Assembly: GCA_900544375.1 (NCBI GenBank)
Contig: UQUZ01000041.1
Location: 1 to 23,642, forward strand
Source: an uncultured Oscillospiraceae bacterium
GTDB lineage: Bacteria; Bacillota; Clostridia; Oscillospirales; Acutalibacteraceae
Direction: 5' to 3'
Length of the DNA stretch: 23,642 bases
In this document: positions 7,872-15,164 of the stretch, piece after piece
Layout of the letters: each line of letters opens with the position of its first letter
How positions within the stretch are numbered: position 1 is the first letter of the stretch
Notes under the pieces: generated by a model
What the model saw: only the letters and a program-made list of their open reading frames with translations
What the model was told of the DNA's origin: nothing
The model's database searches: none
Made by a program: the position numbers and the translations under genes

Positions 7872-9656
7872 ATGATGGACGCACTTACCACGAACAAAAG
7901 TGTCCTCAGCTGGATTGAAGATAAGGTCAATCTGGTTAAGCCCGACAAGATCGTCTGGATCGACGGCTCCAAGGAGCAGATCGAGGCGCTGCGCGCAGAG
8001 GCTTGCTCGACGGGCGAAATGATTAAGCTTAATGAGGAGAAGCTGCCGGATTGCTACCTGCACCGCACCGCTGTCAACGACGTTGCCCGTGTGGAAGCCC
8101 GCACGCTGATCTGCTCGAAGAAAGAAGAAGACGCCGGCCCAACCAACAATTGGATGGATCCGGAAAAAGCCTATAAAATGCTCTATGACATCGCGCGCGA
8201 TGGCTATAAGGGCCGCACGATGTATGTGATCCCTTATTCGATGGGGCCTGTCGGTTCCCCGTTCTCCAAGATCGGCATCGAGCTGACCGACTCGATCTAT
8301 GTTGTGCTCAACATGTCCATCATGACTCGCGTTGGCAAGAATGTGCTGGAAGCGCTTGGCGACAGCGACGACTGGGTGCGCGGCCTGCACTGCAAGTGCC
8401 AGATCGATGAAGAGAAGCGCTATATCTGCCAGTTCCCGGAGGATAACACGATCATCTCCGTTAACTCTGGCTACGGCGGAAACGTGCTGCTCGGCAAGAA
8501 GTGCTTTGCACTCCGCATTGCTTCCTACCTTGGCCGCAAAGAGGGCTGGCAGGCAGAGCATATGCTGATCCTCGGCATTGAGAACCCGCAGGGCGAAGTG
8601 AAATATATCTGCGCTGCGTTCCCGTCCGCCTGCGGCAAGACCAATCTCGCAATGCTGATCCCGCCGGAGGGATATAAGAAGAAGGGCTATAAGGTCTGGT
8701 GCGTGGGCGACGACATCGCCTGGATCCGCAAGGGCCCGGATGGCCGCCTGTATGCCATCAACCCGGAGAACGGCTTCTTCGGCGTAGCGCCCGGCACCAA
8801 CGACAAATCTAACCCCAACGCGCTCGCTTCTACGAAGAAGGGCACGATTTTCACCAATGTGGTGCATAACCTCGATGACAACACCGTATGGTGGGAAGGC
8901 CTTGATAAGAATCCGCCGGCGAACGCCGTCGATTGGAAGGGTAATCCCTGGAACGGGCAGACGTCCGACGTCAAGGGCGCGCATCCCAACAGCCGTTTCA
9001 CTGCTCCCGCTGTGAACTGCCCCTGCATCAGCCCCGAGTTTGAAAATCCGCAGGGCGTGCCGATCTCTGCATTCGTCTTTGGCGGCCGCCGCGCAAAGCT
9101 CGCTCCGCTGGTGTATCAATCCCGCGATTGGAACCACGGCGTGTTCGTAGGCTCCATCATGGCTTCTGAAACGACGGCGGCAGCAGCAGGCGCGGTAGGC
9201 GTAGTCCGCCGCGACCCGATGGCGATGCTGCCCTTCTGCGGCTATAACATGGCTGACTATTGGCAGCATTGGATCGATATCGGCGCAACGCTCGACGCTG
9301 ACAAGGCGCCGAAGATCTTCAACGTCAACTGGTTCCGTAAGGATGACGAGGGCAACTTTATGTGGCCAGGCTTCGGTGATAACCTGCGTGTGCTTGAGTG
9401 GATCATTAAGCGCTGCGAGGGCAAGGTAGACGCGGTGGAAACCCCGATTGGCTATGTGCCGGATCCGAAGGATATTAACCTCGAAGGCCTTGAGGGCGAA
9501 GTGACAATCGACTCCCTGAAGAGCATGCTGGATGTGGATAAGGCGCTTTGGAACGATGAGGCGGAAGGTATTGCCGAATTCTATGCAAAATTTGGCGACA
9601 AGGTTCCGGCAGAGCTTCAGAAGGAGCTTGCTAACCTGAAAGAGAATCTCCAGTAA
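7872..9656 (+). CDS. pckG: Phosphoenolpyruvate carboxykinase (GTP)
   Basis: GTP-dependent PEPCK interconverts oxaloacetate and phosphoenolpyruvate. In fermentative anaerobes it often runs toward oxaloacetate, which feeds succinate or propionate formation, but that direction is inference here. The 594 residues fit the GTP family, not the shorter ATP form. Key sites are the kinase P-loop FPSACGKTN (about 250-258) with the reactive Cys, the block YSMGPVGSP, INPENGFFGVAPGTN, and the nucleotide/metal region around FVFGGRRAKLAPLVYQSRDW. The start ATG has AAAGGAG 6 nt upstream. A second ATG follows at once, so the start could be one codon later. It is monocistronic, with its own promoter and a strong terminator. 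Codon use looks highly biased, consistent with high expression. Confidence 0.97.
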   Translation: MMDALTTNKSVLSWIEDKVNLVKPDKIVWIDGSKEQIEALRAEACSTGEMIKLNEEKLPDCYLHRTAVNDVARVEARTLICSKKEEDAGPTNNWMDPEKAYKMLYDIARDGYKGRTMYVIPYSMGPVGSPFSKIGIELTDSIYVVLNMSIMTRVGKNVLEALGDSDDWVRGLHCKCQIDEEKRYICQFPEDNTIISVNSGYGGNVLLGKKCFALRIASYLGRKEGWQAEHMLILGIENPQGEVKYICAAFPSACGKTNLAMLIPPEGYKKKGYKVWCVGDDIAWIRKGPDGRLYAINPENGFFGVAPGTNDKSNPNALASTKKGTIFTNVVHNLDDNTVWWEGLDKNPPANAVDWKGNPWNGQTSDVKGAHPNSRFTAPAVNCPCISPEFENPQGVPISAFVFGGRRAKLAPLVYQSRDWNHGVFVGSIMASETTAAAAGAVGVVRRDPMAMLPFCGYNMADYWQHWIDIGATLDADKAPKIFNVNWFRKDDEGNFMWPGFGDNLRVLEWIIKRCEGKVDAVETPIGYVPDPKDINLEGLEGEVTIDSLKSMLDVDKALWNDEAEGIAEFYAKFGDKVPAELQKELANLKENLQ

Positions 9657-9685
9657 TCCTCCGTTTTGAAAAAAGCGAAATAATA

Positions 9686-9727
9686 CGCAAAGGGTCGCCC
9701 CAGTTGGGGCGGCCCTTTGCGGCTTTT
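9686..9727 (+). terminator. Strong intrinsic terminator of pckG
   Basis: The arm 9686-9702 pairs with 9705-9721 (about 17 bp, one G-U). It contains AAAGGG/CCCTTT and CGCCCCA/TGGGGCG, and GCTTTTTC follows. It lies 30 bp after the pckG stop. Confidence 0.92.
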
Positions 9728-9761
9728 TCGGGGTGCGAAGCCCGTGTGTAACCACCATGTT

Positions 9762-9790
9762 TTCAATATGGATTTGTAGCATATTATAAT
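9762..9790 (+). promoter_or_regulatory. Possible promoter of the sulfatase gene
   Basis: A perfect TATAAT (9785-9790) has only a weak -35 candidate, TTCAAT (9762-9767), at 17-bp spacing. It would give a leader of about 135 nt containing the hairpin at 9792-9827. Confidence 0.5.
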
Positions 9791-9791
9791 A

Positions 9792-9827
9792 GCGTGGCGT
9801 AGGGCAGATGATTGCCTTGCGCCACGC
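9792..9827 (+). promoter_or_regulatory. Long leader hairpin upstream of the sulfatase
   Basis: The arms GCGTGGCGTAGGGCA (9792-9806) and TGCCTTGCGCCACGC (9813-9827) form 15 continuous pairs, counting two G-U wobbles, around a 6-nt loop GATGAT. No T-run follows on the plus strand, so it is not a normal terminator. It begins almost at the predicted transcription start and could act as a 5' stabiliser or regulatory element. It does not match a riboswitch known to me. Confidence 0.5.
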
Positions 9828-9870
9828 CTGCTTTAGTTTCGGCCATGCATGACACAAGGAGGAGGTTCTT

Positions 9871-9897
9871 TTGGTTGCAGCTGCCCAGCTTTCCTGA
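9871..9897 (+). CDS. Possible 8-codon leader peptide before the sulfatase
   Basis: GGAGGAGG (9858-9865) is the strongest ribosome binding site in this intergenic region, yet it is about 67 nt from the sulfatase ATG. A TTG 5 nt downstream opens an 8-codon frame (MVAAAQLS, stop at 9895-9897). It could be an upstream leader ORF or a relic of a lost gene. The evidence is only spacing and binding-site strength. Confidence 0.2.
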   Translation: MVAAAQLS

Positions 9898-9932
9898 TAA
9901 AATAAAGAGAAATATTTGGAGAGGACGATTCG

Positions 9933-11399
9933 ATGAAACAGGCGGTTTTGATTATGGTTGATACGCAGCGGCAAGATATGCTCAGCTGTTATGACGCCGA
10001 TGCGGCCCCTACGCCCGTGCTTGATGCGCTCGCGCGCGAAGGGATGCAGTTTACCAATGGATACACCTGCCAGCCGGTTTGCGGCCCGGCGCGGTCCGCG
10101 ATTTTTACAGGGCTTTACCCGCATTCCAACGGGATGATAGCAAACTCGATGCAACTCGGCGCAAACACCAAAACGGCTGGGGAATGGCTCAGCCCGCATG
10201 GGATTGAATGCGGCTATATCGGCAAGTGGCATCTCGACGGAGGTGATTATTTCGGCTACGGGAGATGCCCCACGGGCTACAATCCGGCGTATTGGTACGA
10301 TATGCGCAATTTCCTCGACGAGCTGACCGAGGAAGAGCGGAAAAAGAGCCGCCAGCCGATGCAGACCCGCCTCGACGATCCCAAGGAGGAGGATACCTAT
10401 GCCCACCGCTGCGCGGACCGTGCCATCCGCTTCCTGGAGGAATTCCGGGAGAAGGATTTCTTCCTGACTCTGTCGCTCGATGAGCCGCATGATCCGAGCG
10501 TGTGCCCGCGACGGTTTGTGGAGGCGCTCAAAAAGCAGAAGCTGAAATTTCATAGAACGCCGAATGTAAAATACAAGCTGAAAAACAAGCCTGACCATCA
10601 GGCAATCTGGGCGAAGGAGAGCGGCAAGCTCCCCTTCTGGGGCTTGCAAAAGGCGCTACAGCGGGGGATGCTGGCCTGCAACCTTTTTTGCGACTATGAG
10701 ATCGGCAGGGTGTTGGATAAGGTGCGGGAGCTGGGGCTCGATCCACTGGTGATTTACACGGCGGATCATGGGGATATGTTCCTCTCGCATGGCATCATGG
10801 GCAAAGGCTGCGTGATGTATAACGAGGTCACGCGCGTGCCGTTCCTGATGAAGGGCGGCGGCTTTGCGCAGGGGAAAAATACAACCCCGGTTTCCCACAT
10901 TGATCTGCTGCCCACTCTGATGGCGCATTTTGGCGTGCAAGTCCCAAAGATGATGCAGGGCAGCCCGCTGCAAGGCATAGGCTGTGATGAAAAGCGCGAC
11001 ATTTTTATTGAATTCACACGCTACGAGGTGGATCACGACGGCTTCATGGGCTTTCAGCCCATCCGCTGCATCTTTGACGGGCGGTATAAGCTGGTGATTA
11101 ACCTGATGACCTCGGACGAACTCTATGATTTGCAAGAGGACCCCTATGAGCAGGAAAACCTGATTCTGGACAAAGCTTACGCAAAAATCCGCAACAATTT
11201 GCATGACAGGCTGATCGAGCAGATGAACGTAACACGGGATGTGTTCCGGGGCTATTACTGGCATTGCCGCCCATGGAGGCCGGAGGTGAAGCCGAGCTTC
11301 CGCCATACGGGCTATACCCGGCAGCTGGAGGAAGAGGACTTTACCCAGCTTGATTACAGCACGGGCCTGCCGATGCAGGGCGCAACGAGAGTCAAATAA
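9933..11399 (+). CDS. Sulfatase family hydrolase, Cys-type
   Basis: A 488-residue protein of the alkaline phosphatase/arylsulfatase superfamily. The active-site signature is C50-G-P-A-R54 (CxPxR), whose Cys would be converted to formylglycine by a radical-SAM maturase (anSME) in an anaerobe. No such enzyme is encoded in the window. Other family marks are the early metal Asp in MVDTQRQD (D10), GKWH (97-100) and TADHGD (about 276-281), which supplies metal ligands. There is no signal peptide, so it probably acts in the cytoplasm on imported sulfated sugars such as mucin or glycosaminoglycan fragments. The exact substrate is not determinable. GGAGAGGA lies just before the ATG. It ends 6 bp before a shared convergent terminator. 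Confidence 0.9.
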   Translation: MKQAVLIMVDTQRQDMLSCYDADAAPTPVLDALAREGMQFTNGYTCQPVCGPARSAIFTGLYPHSNGMIANSMQLGANTKTAGEWLSPHGIECGYIGKWHLDGGDYFGYGRCPTGYNPAYWYDMRNFLDELTEEERKKSRQPMQTRLDDPKEEDTYAHRCADRAIRFLEEFREKDFFLTLSLDEPHDPSVCPRRFVEALKKQKLKFHRTPNVKYKLKNKPDHQAIWAKESGKLPFWGLQKALQRGMLACNLFCDYEIGRVLDKVRELGLDPLVIYTADHGDMFLSHGIMGKGCVMYNEVTRVPFLMKGGGFAQGKNTTPVSHIDLLPTLMAHFGVQVPKMMQGSPLQGIGCDEKRDIFIEFTRYEVDHDGFMGFQPIRCIFDGRYKLVINLMTSDELYDLQEDPYEQENLILDKAYAKIRNNLHDRLIEQMNVTRDVFRGYYWHCRPWRPEVKPSFRHTGYTRQLEEEDFTQLDYSTGLPMQGATRVK

Positions 11400-11405
11400 A
11401 AAAGC

Positions 11406-11449
11406 AAAGAGCCCGCTGCGAAATGCTTTCATTTCGCAGCGGGCTCTTT
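11406..11449. terminator. Bidirectional terminator shared by the sulfatase and pilus operon
   Basis: A perfect 20-bp stem (11406-11425 with 11430-11449) closes around CTTT. Reading the minus strand, the stem is followed by GCTTTTTTATTT, a good U-tract for the pilus operon. Reading plus, only the terminal TTT of the stem is available. The right arm also encodes the last codons of the minus-strand sortase, whose stop codon is at 11429-11431. Confidence 0.9.
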
Positions 11450-12145
11450 CACGCGCTCGCAGTAAACGAGATAGCGCTGCCGCGTGGTGGGGTAGGGGTG
11501 GCAGGTGACAAGCGTGAGCAGGTCGCGGCCAGGCTGGATCAGCACCTTCTGCATTTCATCCGGCGCGATGATCTCTGTGTCCGTCACCCGGTAGTGCAGC
11601 ACCTCGCGGAAGTTGGAGAGGGTCACCTCGTCTCCCTCTTCCAGCTGGTCGATATGGAGGAACATCTCCTGTGATGCAAGGCCGCGGTGCGCGGCGATGA
11701 CAGCGTTGGTATCGGCCCCGCCGATGGGCAGCGAGGTTTGGGAAAGATGCGCAGCCCCTTTGCGCAGGTTTTCACGGCTTGCACCCAGATAGACCGGCAG
11801 TTGAACGCCAAGCTTCGGGATGGAGAGATAACCCACGATATTATCCGGCAGCCCAAATTGCTTTAAATCAAAGCTCGGCTGCTCATAAGCAAAGGGGTCG
11901 GTCAGCTTTTGCCCCTCGCTGTATAGCCGCTTGTTATAGGCCTGCATTTGCCGATAAAGCTCCTCCAGAGATGCATCGGCGGAGGGGTTCGGTTGTGATT
12001 GCTCGGAGCCGTAGCGCTGGCTGTCGATCGATTGGAGCGTATTGCGCGCCCAATTGCTCAAAACCGGATAGCACACAAGCCCAAGCCCCAACAGGAAGAG
12101 CAGAGCCGCGGCGATGCGCAGCCGCTTTTTTCGCGATGCTGTCAT
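11429..12145 (-). CDS. Class C-type sortase with DPF lid motif
   Basis: Transpeptidase that would join pilin subunits or attach the fibre to peptidoglycan at the outer face of the membrane. It has 238 residues. The N-terminal membrane anchor is at about 10-30. Residues D83-P84-F85 match the lid motif of pilin-polymerising class C sortases. The catalytic triad is H153 (AAHRGL), C215 (TLVTCHPY) and R224 (QRYLV). Unlike its partner it has no C-terminal membrane helix and ends shortly after the catalytic Arg strand. The frame is open upstream to 12235, but ATG 12145 overlaps the preceding stop (ATGA) and has GGAAGGGG 8 nt upstream. The last six codons and the stop lie inside the operon terminator hairpin. 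Confidence 0.9.
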   Translation of the reverse strand: MTASRKKRLRIAAALLFLLGLGLVCYPVLSNWARNTLQSIDSQRYGSEQSQPNPSADASLEELYRQMQAYNKRLYSEGQKLTDPFAYEQPSFDLKQFGLPDNIVGYLSIPKLGVQLPVYLGASRENLRKGAAHLSQTSLPIGGADTNAVIAAHRGLASQEMFLHIDQLEEGDEVTLSNFREVLHYRVTDTEIIAPDEMQKVLIQPGRDLLTLVTCHPYPTTRQRYLVYCERVKEPAAK

Positions 12146-12975
12146 GCGCGCGGCCCCTTCCTTTTTTTCTTTTTCGCAAGCAGGATGATGCAGAGGGCGA
12201 GCAGGCATGCGGCGGCAATGGCGGCCAGAATCCACGGCCAGACGGCTTGTTCTGCCTGTGGCTGCACCTGAACGGCAGCGGCAGGTGCAGCCTCTTCGCC
12301 CGGCGGGGGTGTGGCAATTCGATGGCCGCGCACCAAAAGCCGATGCGAGTTGATCATATAGGGCGTGCAGGTCATCAGCGTCACATAATCCTTGCCGGGG
12401 ACGATCTGCAAATCCGCTAGATTATCCGGCTCGATCACCTTGATTTGATCCACCTCATAGGCGAGCGTTTCATCCAACATATGGATGTAAAATTGGGCGC
12501 CCTCCTTGAGCTTTGGCAGCTTGTTGAACAGGGTGGAGGAGGGCAAGCCGCGGTGCCCCATCAGCACCGCATGCGTGCTTTCGCCGCCTATGGGCAGGGA
12601 GGAGCTCTCCAGATGGCCCACGCCCATCTCCAAAACCAGGTCGCTGGTGCCGTGATAAATCGGGAGGTTCACGCCAATTTCCGGAATTTCCAGATACCCC
12701 ATCACATCCTGAAAGGAGAGCAGGCTATAATAGCCTGCGGTGGGCTCCTGCCCATCGGCCTGCGCCGCAGGCTGGGCCAGCTGGCCGTTATAGGCCCGTG
12801 CTTCCTCTTTCTTTTGTTCCAGCTGCGCGGCGTTTTCCGCTACCTGGCTGCGGTAGTCGGCAATGGCTTTGCTGTGGCTCCAATCCTCTACCTTGCTGCT
12901 GACGATGGGGTAGAGGATTAGCCCCAGCCCGATCAGGAAGAGGAGCAGGAAAATGCTGTTTTTCCATTTTTTCAT
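12142..12975 (-). CDS. Class C-type sortase with C-terminal membrane anchor, no DPx lid
   Basis: A second sortase of 277 residues in the pilus operon. The N-terminal membrane segment is at about 7-25, followed by a charged, possibly coiled stretch (about 28-62). The triad is H141 (GHRGL), C203 (TLMTCTPYMINSHR) and R212 (HRLLVRGHR). The sequence around the Cys is typical of class C pilin polymerases. After the catalytic domain come a Pro/Ala/Gln-rich linker and a C-terminal helix (about 246-267) followed by KKKKRK. The lid region (about 65-85) has no Asp-Pro-aromatic motif, so the active site may be open. Its stop overlaps the next sortase start by 4 bases. A modest AAAGGG lies 9-10 nt before the ATG. 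Confidence 0.9.
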   Translation of the reverse strand: MKKWKNSIFLLLFLIGLGLILYPIVSSKVEDWSHSKAIADYRSQVAENAAQLEQKKEEARAYNGQLAQPAAQADGQEPTAGYYSLLSFQDVMGYLEIPEIGVNLPIYHGTSDLVLEMGVGHLESSSLPIGGESTHAVLMGHRGLPSSTLFNKLPKLKEGAQFYIHMLDETLAYEVDQIKVIEPDNLADLQIVPGKDYVTLMTCTPYMINSHRLLVRGHRIATPPPGEEAAPAAAVQVQPQAEQAVWPWILAAIAAACLLALCIILLAKKKKRKGPRA

Positions 12976-13405
12976 GCGCGTTCGCCCTTTGCGTTTTGTT
13001 GCAGTGGTTTGGAATGGTTTGTGTGCCGGCGGGGAAGACTGATATCAGCCATTCCGGACGGAAAGCTTCCCCGCACGGCCTCCGCTTGGAAGGCGGCCGG
13101 AAATAATATCAATCACTTTCTTTCAATCCACCGCAGGCCGGGCGGTTGAACGGCCGGCCTGCGACTACCTGCGCGATGCTTGCGCGGCTATGATAACGAC
13201 AAAATTTCAACCCACGCCCCGTCCGGGGCGGCAGAAGGCCGCCTGAAAAGGATTTTTTCTTAGCATTTCTTTCAATCCACACGCTTTCCAGCATGACGGA
13301 TGGCTTCAAAGGCTGCCGCGTTTTGTGCGCGGCAGCCTTTTCATGAGAAGCTTACACAGAAGGGAACAGGTCGCATTTGTTCCTGTGCGTTATGTGTTTC
13401 GGCTT
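12976..13405 (-). other. 430-bp spacer between sortase genes and backbone pilin: hairpins and repeated motif, no convincing gene
   Basis: No convincing CDS is present. The spacer contains a 9-bp stem GCGGGGAAG/CTTCCCCGC (13029-13037 with 13066-13074). It also has two identical 15-mers, TTTCTTTCAATCCAC (13117-13131 and 13266-13280), with a variant TTTCAACCCAC between them (13205-13215). GC-rich hairpins follow the first and the variant copy (13132-13163 and 13215-13230). The pilin terminator-like hairpin is at 13308-13340. In a pilus operon such spacers often tune the pilin to sortase ratio. That role is inference. Confidence 0.6.
13308..13340 (-). terminator. Hairpin after the backbone pilin gene, partial terminator candidate
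   Basis: A perfect 13-bp stem, AAAGGCTGCCGCG (13308-13320) with CGCGGCAGCCTTT (13328-13340), and a 7-nt loop lie about 65 bp downstream of the pilin stop in the direction of transcription. The U-run after the stem on the minus strand is only TTT, so some read-through into the sortase genes is likely. Confidence 0.55.
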
Positions 13406-15064
13406 TTAGGCTTCTGTGGCTTTCTTTTTGCGGGAGCGGATGTACAGCAGCGCCGCAGCGCCCATCAGCGCGATACCGCTGAAGGTGAAGATCAGCGTGC
13501 CGATGCCGCCGGTGATCGGGAGGGAGACGTTCGCCGTGTTGAGGATGGTGACTTCCTCGGCATAGCCCGGCTCTTCATCGGGATCTTTCTCATCGATGAC
13601 GATCTTAAGAGCTTTCGACATTACTTTATAGCCATCGGGAGCCTTGGTCTCGACCAGCCAGTAGATGCCGGGGTTCAAGCCCTGGAAGGTGAGAGCGCCG
13701 TTTACCGTCGCGCTGGTATACACGGGGGTATCTTTTAGCGCTGTGGTCTCATCATTGCCATAATAAAGAGAGAACTCTGCGCCGCTGAGCTTATCGCCCT
13801 TCAGGTTGACCTTGTCAACCGTGATGCCGTAGATGTTCGCGGTATCCTGAGCCGTTAGCGTGCCTTCCTTACCGGTCTCGCTCTGATAGGTCAAAGTAAC
13901 GCTGTTGGTTACCTGGCCAACTTGAGCCTCATTGGTGATCGCGGTTGTGAAGGTGATCACAACGCTCTCGTGGCCCTTCAGGGCCACTTTGTTAGTGAAA
14001 TCAATGGTGAAGTCATTGCTGCCTTCTTCGATCGGATTGGTGAGGATGTAATCCTCATTGAGCGTGAGAATATCATCGCCAACCGTCACTACGATGTCTT
14101 TGGCCGCAGCAAGGCCATCGGGCACATTATCCGTAAGCTTAAAGGTCTGGTACAGGTCAATATCGCCGGGGATGCTTGCAGTCACCTGCCAGTTGATATC
14201 CAGCGCGCCCTCGTAGCCAGTGTATTTCTTCGTGAGGTCATCGTCTGTCAACGCAAGATAGTTGATGGCATTTGCCTTAAATGTGGCATGCCAATTCTGT
14301 GCGGTAATTTCAAACGGGTATGTTACGGTGCTGAGCGTGTAGCCCGCCGGAGCCTCAATTTCCTTCAGGTAGTACTTACCAACCGGCAGATCCGTGAATT
14401 TCACAACACCATCCGCGCCGGTTGTCTTCTGATCAATCGCCACATCATCGGACGGATTCTCATCGTCTACATAAAGGCCGAAGGTAGCGCCTTTCAGTGC
14501 TTCGCCCGCTTCATTAACTTTATTCAGCGTGACGTCGCCGCGCACAAGGGCGTTCTTCGGGTAGACATGCACGTTATAAAGCCAGCCGTCGCCCTCAGGG
14601 TTCGTCATCGGGATGCTCACAAAGAAGTTGGGGGTAACGCGGGTTGTGTGCGGGTCCTTGTTCGTCTCCGCTACCAGATAAACGCCAACATCCAACTTCT
14701 TAAACTCAGCAACACCATCATCATCGGTGGTCTGTACGTCCGTCGCTTCGCCAAGATCGGTGGTGCCAATCGTGGTCGCATCTTCGCTGCCGGTGTATGT
14801 TCCAGTTACGTTCCAGATGGAGAACTCAACGTTTGCCAGCGGTGTGCCAAGACCCGTGGTATCCGACATCTCTGTGCCGTCGCCGGGGTCGCCCTCAGGC
14901 CACTTGTCCTGACCGCTATCTTTCTGCTCGAACTTATGAATGGTGATGGAGCCGGTTTGATCGGCTGCATTATCATACGCCATCGCGCCGGTTGCGAGCA
15001 TGGTTGCCGCCATGAGGAGGGCAAGCAGCAGGCAGCCGACTTTTTTCCATGAAAGTTTTTTCAT
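13406..15064 (-). CDS. Backbone (major) pilin, LPITG-anchored
   Basis: Major subunit of a sortase-assembled pilus, with 552 residues. The signal peptide is at 1-29 (MKKLSWKK, hydrophobic core, GAMA). The pilin motif WLYNVHVYPKN (161-171) fits WxxxVxVYPK, where K170 would be the lysine joined by sortase to the next subunit. CnaB-like domains follow, with E-box type blocks YYLKEIEAPAGY and YWLVETKAPDGY, which suggests internal isopeptide bonds. The sorting signal LPITG starts at about 515, followed by a hydrophobic helix and the tail RSRKKK. The ATG is preceded by AAAGGAG. It lies between the tip pilin and the sortases, the standard order for such operons. Confidence 0.94.
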   Translation of the reverse strand: MKKLSWKKVGCLLLALLMAATMLATGAMAYDNAADQTGSITIHKFEQKDSGQDKWPEGDPGDGTEMSDTTGLGTPLANVEFSIWNVTGTYTGSEDATTIGTTDLGEATDVQTTDDDGVAEFKKLDVGVYLVAETNKDPHTTRVTPNFFVSIPMTNPEGDGWLYNVHVYPKNALVRGDVTLNKVNEAGEALKGATFGLYVDDENPSDDVAIDQKTTGADGVVKFTDLPVGKYYLKEIEAPAGYTLSTVTYPFEITAQNWHATFKANAINYLALTDDDLTKKYTGYEGALDINWQVTASIPGDIDLYQTFKLTDNVPDGLAAAKDIVVTVGDDILTLNEDYILTNPIEEGSNDFTIDFTNKVALKGHESVVITFTTAITNEAQVGQVTNSVTLTYQSETGKEGTLTAQDTANIYGITVDKVNLKGDKLSGAEFSLYYGNDETTALKDTPVYTSATVNGALTFQGLNPGIYWLVETKAPDGYKVMSKALKIVIDEKDPDEEPGYAEEVTILNTANVSLPITGGIGTLIFTFSGIALMGAAALLYIRSRKKKATEA

Positions 15065-15164
15065 GATGTACTCCTTTCAATCTCTTTTCCGTATTTTTTG
15101 TTGCCCGGGGTCTTTTATCTGCCGAGGCGATTCCCCCTTTCGCATATTCCTACCCTGCCCGGTG

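Noticed and set aside
7359..10649. A 1096-codon open frame on the minus strand, opposite tsaD, pckG and the sulfatase
   Set aside because: It lies antisense to strongly supported genes. Its composition is His/Arg/Ala-rich without domains, and it arises from the strong codon bias of pckG on the opposite strand.
13117..13280. A genuine CRISPR array
   Set aside because: Only a short core is shared, spacing is uneven (84 then 65 bp), the hairpin portions differ between copies, and no cas gene is nearby. It is kept only as a CRISPR-like observation.
13109..13309. A 66-codon minus-strand frame between the backbone pilin and sortases
   Set aside because: It runs through hairpins and the repeated GTGGATTGAAA motif, has no convincing ribosome binding site and no recognisable protein features.
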